Of a stretch of 10,430 nucleotides of DNA, positions 6,616 to 10,430 are shown in pieces (position 1 is the stretch's first letter; each line of letters begins with the position of its first letter). This DNA comes from Micrococcaceae bacterium UBA4005 (GTDB taxonomy: Bacteria > Actinomycetota > Actinomycetes > Actinomycetales > Micrococcaceae): positions 1 to 10,430 of the forward strand of contig DGBL01000107.1 in the NCBI GenBank assembly GCA_002384315.1. Direction: 5' to 3'. The notes under the pieces are model-generated. The model ran no database searches. It was given only the letters and a program-made list of their open reading frames with translations, and was not told the DNA's origin. Made by a program: the position numbers and the translations under genes.

Positions 6616-7095
6616 CTACGAGTCGCCAATAAATCCCGAGCCCGAGTACAAGTGGAGCACAGGAATGCCGAGCTTGGCCTGCGCCTTATTCGCCCAGTCT
6701 GTGTGAAACGTGTCAGCCAGCGCGTGCGGACGGGTGATGACGATCGCTTGGTCGGCGTCGGCTGCGGCCTCCACCAGCCGTGCCACTGCGTCCCCGGCGA
6801 CCAACTGGCCGGTCATGGAGAGCCCGTGTCCGCGAGCCAGTTGCAAGGAGCTCTCCAGTGTTTTGTCATCGGACGCGGCGCCGGGTTGGGCGTGCTGCGC
6901 GGACGGGTCATCGCGCGCGTGGGTCGATTCAAACACCTTGAGGTGGCGCAGCAGGTCCTGTAACAGGGTTGTCCCACGCCCGCGTTGGAGGAGGAAAAGG
7001 AACTGGGCGCCCTCTTCGCCTTGAACTGCTACGAGGTTGCGCACATCGGCATCCTGCAGTGCTTCTTCGGCCAACACCACAATAGTTTGGGTCAT
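6616..7095 (-). CDS. Small conserved actinobacterial protein, universal-stress-like fold
   Basis: This is a 159-residue protein that I recognise only as a conserved actinobacterial hypothetical. It opens with a short beta strand, TIVVLAEEAL. Another hydrophobic strand follows (FLFLLQRG, 32-39), then a variable Asp/Ala/Gln/His-rich linker (about 60-80). Next come DQAIVITRPHALADTFHTDWA (about 115-135) and GIPVLHLYSGSG (143-154). This alternating strand-helix pattern resembles a universal stress protein fold, but I see no clear G-2x-G-9x-G(S/T) ATP-binding motif, so nucleotide binding is doubtful. Conserved His/Asp/Trp residues in the PHALADTFHTDW block may form a site. It starts at ATG 7095 with no Shine-Dalgarno sequence; TAATGT (7107-7102) lies six bases before, suggesting a leaderless mRNA. 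msrB follows after 14 bp, which hints at a stress-related role (inference). Confidence 0.72.
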   Translation of the reverse strand: MTQTIVVLAEEALQDADVRNLVAVQGEEGAQFLFLLQRGRGTTLLQDLLRHLKVFESTHARDDPSAQHAQPGAASDDKTLESSLQLARGHGLSMTGQLVAGDAVARLVEAAADADQAIVITRPHALADTFHTDWANKAQAKLGIPVLHLYSGSGFIGDS

Positions 7096-7101
7096 GGTGC
7101 A

Positions 7102-7107
7102 ACATTA
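7102..7107 (-). promoter_or_regulatory. Candidate -10 box for a leaderless stress-protein/msrB transcript
   Basis: TAATGT on the minus strand is followed by TGCACC and then the ATG at 7095, so +1 would fall on or beside the start codon. A weak -35-like CGGACA lies 17 nt upstream of the box. No ribosome-binding sequence is present between box and start. The geometry is the same as for DUF3000. Confidence 0.4.
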
Positions 7108-7241
7108 GCGCTCATGCGCACATCTGTCCGGGCAAACTGAGGGGCCAGGGTGCGCTGGCGGGTGCTCTCCGGGAGCAGCAGTGGGGTGATGTGCAGGCAC
7201 CCGAATCGACGCGGAGCACCCGATCGGGTGAGAATGTCCCT

Positions 7242-8489
7242 ATGCCATCAGCTTTCCGTGCCGCCGCAGGTGAACCATTACTTCCAGTTCGCTGGGTGAG
7301 ATGGGCTGCGCTCGGCGTTGGCCTAGGTGCTGCCGTAGCCTCGTCAGCGGCGGCAGCGACCTCCGCGCTGGGGGCGCACTTCGCCAGACAGGTCGTTATC
7401 CCGGCGCGGACGCGAGAGGAGAATCTGCAGATTCTTGCGGTGGTCAGCCGTGCGGGGGCGGAACAGGTGATCCTGCCGGCCAACGAGGACACCACGATTG
7501 ACGGCACCTACAGTCTTTACTTTGACCAAGGCCGCGGCCATGCCCGCATTGGCGCAATCAGCTCCTATGTTCCGCGCGAAGGGACCGTCCAGCGCGAGAT
7601 TGAGCACGTGTATTCAGGAGACATCCATCAGGCCACGCGCGGTTGGTGGAGTGGAAGTGTGTACGAACGGCCGTCGTCGTTGGGTTTCGCCGACGAACAG
7701 GTCGATGTTCCGGTCGCCGGCGGGTCCGCACCGGCCTGGCTTATCCGGGCCGAAGCGGACGCCGGCGTCTGGGCCGTCATGGTGCATGGGCGCGGGGCGC
7801 AGCGCAGTGAGTGTTTACGCGCCGTTCGCGCCGCCCGCAGCCTGGGAATGGCGTGCCTGATCGTCTCCTACCGCAACGACGGCGAGGCGCCGCAGGCGGT
7901 CGACGGCCGTTACGGGTTGGGGATGACCGAATGGCGCGACGTCGATGCGGCGCTGGACTATGCGGTAGCCCGCGGGGCTCGCGAGATTGTCCTGTTCGGC
8001 TGGTCGATGGGAGGCGCGATCGCGCTGCAGACCGCTGATCTCTCCCGCCACCGGCGGCGGATTTCGGCGCTCGTGCTTGACGGGCCGGTCGTCAACTGGG
8101 TTGAGGTGCTGGCCTACCATGCCGAGCTTAACCGGATTCCTGCACCTGCCGGGCGCCTGGGACAGTGGCTGCTGTCCAATTCCGTCGCCAAGCGCGTGAC
8201 CGGGCTGGCCGCACCGCTGGATCTGAAGAGCATGGATTGGATCGCCCGGTCCGGACAGATCACGACGCCGACACTCATCCTCCATAGCGAGGATGACGAG
8301 TATGTGCCGGTCGGGCCCTCAGCCGAACTTGCAGAACTCAACCCGGAATTCGTCACGTTCGTGCGGTTCCACCGCGCGCGCCACACCAAGGAGTGGAACG
8401 TCGATCCGCGCCATTGGGACGAGTCGGTCACTAACTGGCTGGGCCGCGTCCTAGAGATGGCCCAGCCAGGCAACCGGGCTACGCGCTAG
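7242..8489 (+). CDS. Alpha/beta hydrolase with N-terminal membrane anchor
   Basis: This is a serine hydrolase of unknown substrate (esterase or peptidase type). From the ATG at 7242 it has 415 residues. A hydrophobic Ala/Gly-rich stretch at about 19-45 is a likely transmembrane anchor or uncleaved signal. A poorly known region (50-150) precedes the hydrolase domain. Catalytic features are the HGRG oxyanion strand (VMVHGRGA, 179-186), the nucleophile elbow FGWSMGG (Ser255), the acid in HSEDDEYVP (Asp352 likely) and the histidine in ARHTKEWN (His381). A GTG at 7191 in the same frame would add 17 low-complexity residues. I prefer 7242 because it is an ATG with GGTGAG upstream, but neither start has a strong ribosome site. 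Transcription is divergent from the stress-protein gene. The 3' end overlaps the convergent sufE by 11 bp. Similar anchored hydrolases are common hypotheticals in Arthrobacter-like genomes. Confidence 0.87.
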   Translation: MPSAFRAAAGEPLLPVRWVRWAALGVGLGAAVASSAAAATSALGAHFARQVVIPARTREENLQILAVVSRAGAEQVILPANEDTTIDGTYSLYFDQGRGHARIGAISSYVPREGTVQREIEHVYSGDIHQATRGWWSGSVYERPSSLGFADEQVDVPVAGGSAPAWLIRAEADAGVWAVMVHGRGAQRSECLRAVRAARSLGMACLIVSYRNDGEAPQAVDGRYGLGMTEWRDVDAALDYAVARGAREIVLFGWSMGGAIALQTADLSRHRRRISALVLDGPVVNWVEVLAYHAELNRIPAPAGRLGQWLLSNSVAKRVTGLAAPLDLKSMDWIARSGQITTPTLILHSEDDEYVPVGPSAELAELNPEFVTFVRFHRARHTKEWNVDPRHWDESVTNWLGRVLEMAQPGNRATR

Positions 8490-8931
8490 CTTCCCGGACC
8501 TTGCGTTTGATACGCCCGAGCATCGCTGTCATTCCACGCATGCGCAGGGGAGTGATCGCCCGGGTAAGGCCCAGCCTGTCTGGCATGTCGTCTGGAACCT
8601 CCAGCACTGCCCGGGCCGGTAAACCGTCGAGTCCCTCCAGCAGCACCCCGGCGAAACCACGGGTGGTTGGTGCCTCCGGGGGTGCGGAGAAAAACAGGCG
8701 CACGGTGCGCTCCTTATCATCCCCAAGTTCGAGGGTGAGAAACAGCGGACTTTGGCATTCAACCACCCGCTCCAGCAGTTCGGGGTGTTCGAGAAAGCGT
8801 TCCGGGAGCTCTGGCAGGCCCCGCGAAAAGTCGAGGAGAAGTTGTAGCCTGTCAGGCTCCTCCAGAGACTGGAAGTCCTCAACGATCTCTGCAAGCTGGT
8901 CCGGAAGTGCTGGGCTCGGCATTGAGCTCAC
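8479..8931 (-). CDS. sufE: SufE family Fe-S cluster assembly protein
   Basis: SufE proteins accept persulfide sulfur from a cysteine desulfurase such as SufS, or from a partner sulfurtransferase, on a conserved cysteine and pass it to the Suf scaffold. The 150-residue product has the SufE fold: a helix with [13 protein letters not shown] (about 11-23), the acceptor cysteine in [15 protein letters not shown] (Cys59), a strand region with [20 protein letters not shown], and the C-terminal LTPLR-like segment [10 protein letters not shown]. The start is taken as GTG 8931, forming a GTGA overlap with the stop of the sulfurtransferase gene. An ATG three codons later (8922) is equally possible. The overlap implies translational coupling and matched amounts of the two proteins. 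The 3' end overlaps the convergent hydrolase gene by 11 bp. Confidence 0.93.
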   Translation of the reverse strand: MSSMPSPALPDQLAEIVEDFQSLEEPDRLQLLLDFSRGLPELPERFLEHPELLERVVECQSPLFLTLELGDDKERTVRLFFSAPPEAPTTRGFAGVLLEGLDGLPARAVLEVPDDMPDRLGLTRAITPLRMRGMTAMLGRIKRKVREASA

Positions 8932-9833
8932 GCTCCGATTCCTGGGACGCTCCCGGCCTGCTCGCCTTTAACGATCGGCACCCGAACCGCATTTCCCCAT
9001 TCGGTCCAGGATCCGTCGTAGTTGCGCACGTTGGTGAACCCGAGCAGATAGGTAAGCACGAACCAGGTGTGGCTGGACCGTTCTCCAATCCGGCAGTAGG
9101 CGACCACCTCGTCGCCGTCCTTGAGCCCGGCTTCGCCGCGGTAAATGGCATCGAGCTCGGCGCGGATCCTGAAGGTTCCATCCTCAGCAGCGGCACGAGC
9201 CCACGGAACCGACGCTGCAGTGGGGATGTGGCCGCCGCGCAGCGCACCCTCCTCCGGGTAGGAGGGCATGTGGGTCCGGGCGCCGGTGTACTCTTCGGGG
9301 GACCGGACGTCGATCAGGGGTTTGCCGAAGTGGGCGAGGACATCACCCATATAGGCCCGGATGGGGGAGTCGACGCGCTCCACGACCGGGTAATCGCTTT
9401 GCGGGCGCGTGGACGGATCAGTGCTGAGTTCGCGTCCCTCGGCAATCCATTTGTCCCGCCCGCCATCGAGCAGCCGGACGTCTTCGTGCCCAAAGAGCGT
9501 GAAGACCCACAGAGCGTAAGCCGCCCACCAATTGCTCTTATCGCCATAGATGACCACGGTCGAATCGCGGGAGATTCCCTTCGCTGACATCAGGCTCGCG
9601 AAACCGGGACCGTCAATGTAGTCGCGCGTGACCTCGTCGTTAAGCTCCGTGTGCCAGTCCACTTTCACGGCGCCGGGGATGTGGCCGATTTCGTAGAGAA
9701 GCACGTCCTCGTCCGACTCCACCACGACAAGTCCGTCGGTGCCGAGATGTTCGGCGAGCCACTGGGTGGAGACGAGCCGTTCCGGGTGGGCGTACTCGGC
9801 AAACTTTTGCTGCGGGTCAGTCTCGACGGCCAT
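8928..9833 (-). CDS. sseA: Sulfurtransferase (rhodanese family, SseA/CysA-like, two domains)
   Basis: Two-domain rhodaneses move sulfane sulfur from thiosulfate or 3-mercaptopyruvate to acceptors through a cysteine persulfide. The 301-residue protein has an N-terminal rhodanese domain (about 17-135), inactive because the loop position reads YGDKSN instead of Cys. The C-terminal domain (about 155-290) carries the catalytic loop CRIGERS (Cys247 to Ser253), of the kind seen in actinobacterial thiosulfate sulfurtransferases. Other landmarks are [11 protein letters not shown] (50-60), [20 protein letters not shown] and [14 protein letters not shown] start at ATG 9833, which has AGAAAGG upstream at good spacing. 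A frame-compatible start 15 codons earlier (9878) would add an unlikely [15 protein letters not shown] leader. The gene is coupled to sufE, as with SseA and its SufE partner in mycobacteria, pointing to sulfur supply for Fe-S assembly. Thiosulfate versus mercaptopyruvate preference cannot be told for sure. Confidence 0.93.
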   Translation of the reverse strand: MAVETDPQQKFAEYAHPERLVSTQWLAEHLGTDGLVVVESDEDVLLYEIGHIPGAVKVDWHTELNDEVTRDYIDGPGFASLMSAKGISRDSTVVIYGDKSNWWAAYALWVFTLFGHEDVRLLDGGRDKWIAEGRELSTDPSTRPQSDYPVVERVDSPIRAYMGDVLAHFGKPLIDVRSPEEYTGARTHMPSYPEEGALRGGHIPTAASVPWARAAAEDGTFRIRAELDAIYRGEAGLKDGDEVVAYCRIGERSSHTWFVLTYLLGFTNVRNYDGSWTEWGNAVRVPIVKGEQAGSVPGIGA

Positions 9834-9998
9834 CGGGTGCCCTTTCTGTAGGGGAGGGGTTGCTACTAGCGTAACCACCGTTGGACCTGATTGCTTCCGC
9901 GGGGACTGGTTCGCGTAACGTAATTGGTGGTCTGCCCTTTACGGCCGCCCTTCCACCCCTGACCGGCCGCCGTCGGCGAGAGAAAGCGGATTCACCCA
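9834..9998. promoter_or_regulatory. Divergent intergenic region between sseA and the ZapE-like gene
   Basis: This 165-bp gap must hold promoters for both directions. For the rightward gene, TTGCTT (9891-9896) and TAACGT (9916-9921) are a possible -35/-10 pair with a 19-nt spacer. The heptamer GCGTAAC occurs twice in the same orientation, at 9869-9875 and 9913-9919, 44 bp apart, and could be a shared binding site or chance. No strong palindrome is visible. Confidence 0.25.
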
Positions 9999-10430
9999 GT
10001 GTCAGCAATCGAACATCTGGCCCAGCGCGTGCCGAGAGTGTCTGTGGAGGAACTCTTGGCCGGGTTCCATCCTTCCGCCCGCTTTGAGCAGGTCGCTTTC
10101 GAAACCTACCGCCCGGATCCGCAGCAGCCTTCGCAAGCCCGCGCGGTGAAGATCCTGCGCACCTTCGCGCAAGGGGTCAACCAGCCCGCACCCTCGAGGC
10201 TGAGCCGGATCTTCGGTTCCCAAAAAGTTGCACCCCGCGCTGGAATCTACCTCGACGGCGGCTTCGGTGTAGGCAAGACCCACCTGCTGGCCTCGTTATG
10301 GCACGCAGCGGGCGGACGGAAGGCGTTCGGGACTTTCGTGGAGTATACGAATCTGGTCGGTGCGCTGTCGTTTCGTAAGACGGTGGAGGTGCTCAGCAGC
10401 TACAGCCTCGTGTGCATCGACGAGTTCGAG
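9999..10430 (+). CDS. zapE: AFG1/ZapE-family ATPase, 3' end outside the window
   Basis: AFG1-like P-loop ATPases include ZapE, which acts on the FtsZ ring in gamma-proteobacteria, and mitochondrial AFG1. Their role in actinobacteria is less clear. The 144 visible residues contain the N-terminal signature RFEQVAFETYRPDP (28-41). They also hold the Walker A loop GGFGVGKTH (87-95) and the Walker B strand SLVCIDEFE (136-144) at the edge. Phe-rich FEQ and DGGFGVGKT are typical of this family rather than of DnaA or IstB. The start is a GTG at 9999, followed by SAIEHLAQRVP. The ribosome site is weak (GAGAAAG, farther upstream than ideal). The gene is transcribed divergently from sseA-sufE. The sensor and C-terminal regions are outside the window. 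Confidence 0.9.
   Translation, partial: MSAIEHLAQRVPRVSVEELLAGFHPSARFEQVAFETYRPDPQQPSQARAVKILRTFAQGVNQPAPSRLSRIFGSQKVAPRAGIYLDGGFGVGKTHLLASLWHAAGGRKAFGTFVEYTNLVGALSFRKTVEVLSSYSLVCIDEFE

Noticed and set aside
1-10430. Mobile element, CRISPR array, phage or defence system
   Set aside because: No transposase, integrase, direct-repeat array or defence-type domain was found. Every stretch longer than about 170 bp is covered by a recognisable or conserved gene.

Overview
The window looks like chromosomal core DNA of a high-GC actinobacterium, most likely of the order Micrococcales (Arthrobacter-like). The base composition is GC-rich and several starts are GTG. The gene pairs fit as well: DUF3000 next to ribonuclease D, an SseA-type sulfurtransferase coupled to SufE, a divergent AFG1/ZapE-like ATPase, and a DUF6421-SDR-threonine aldolase row. 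I cannot assign a genus from sequence reading alone. I see no rRNA, tRNA, CRISPR array, transposase or phage gene.

Layout, left to right. Positions 1-800 (minus) hold the N-terminal two thirds of a thiolase, cut by the window edge. It has its own promoter, overlapped by a perfect 8-bp-arm palindrome that looks like a TetR-type operator. Ribonuclease D (880-2244) and a DUF3000 protein (2314-2946) follow on the same strand. Positions 3025 to 6118 hold three tightly overlapping minus-strand genes, transcribed in the order DUF6421, short-chain dehydrogenase, threonine aldolase. The DUF6421 gene is split over two reading frames by two separate indels, while the two enzymes after it are intact. A hairpin at 6155-6180 separates this unit from msrB (6179-6601), which lies after a small universal-stress-like gene (6616-7095).

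On the right, an alpha/beta hydrolase with an N-terminal membrane anchor (7242-8489, plus) runs convergently into SufE (8479-8931, minus), overlapping it by 11 bp. SufE is translationally coupled to the upstream sulfurtransferase (8928-9833, minus). A 165-bp divergent gap then leads to a plus-strand AFG1/ZapE-family ATPase that runs off the right edge (9999-10430).

Functionally the window combines fatty-acid beta-oxidation (thiolase), RNA processing (RNase D), methionine-sulfoxide repair (MsrB) and sulfur transfer for Fe-S assembly (sulfurtransferase plus SufE). It also holds an uncharacterised possible pathway (DUF6421-SDR-aldolase). The points most worth a second look are the double frameshift in DUF6421, the unknown job of that three-gene row, the palindromic operator before the thiolase, and start-proximal -10 boxes suggesting leaderless transcripts. 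Nothing here looks like an unmistakable new system; the DUF6421 row is the best candidate for undescribed biology.
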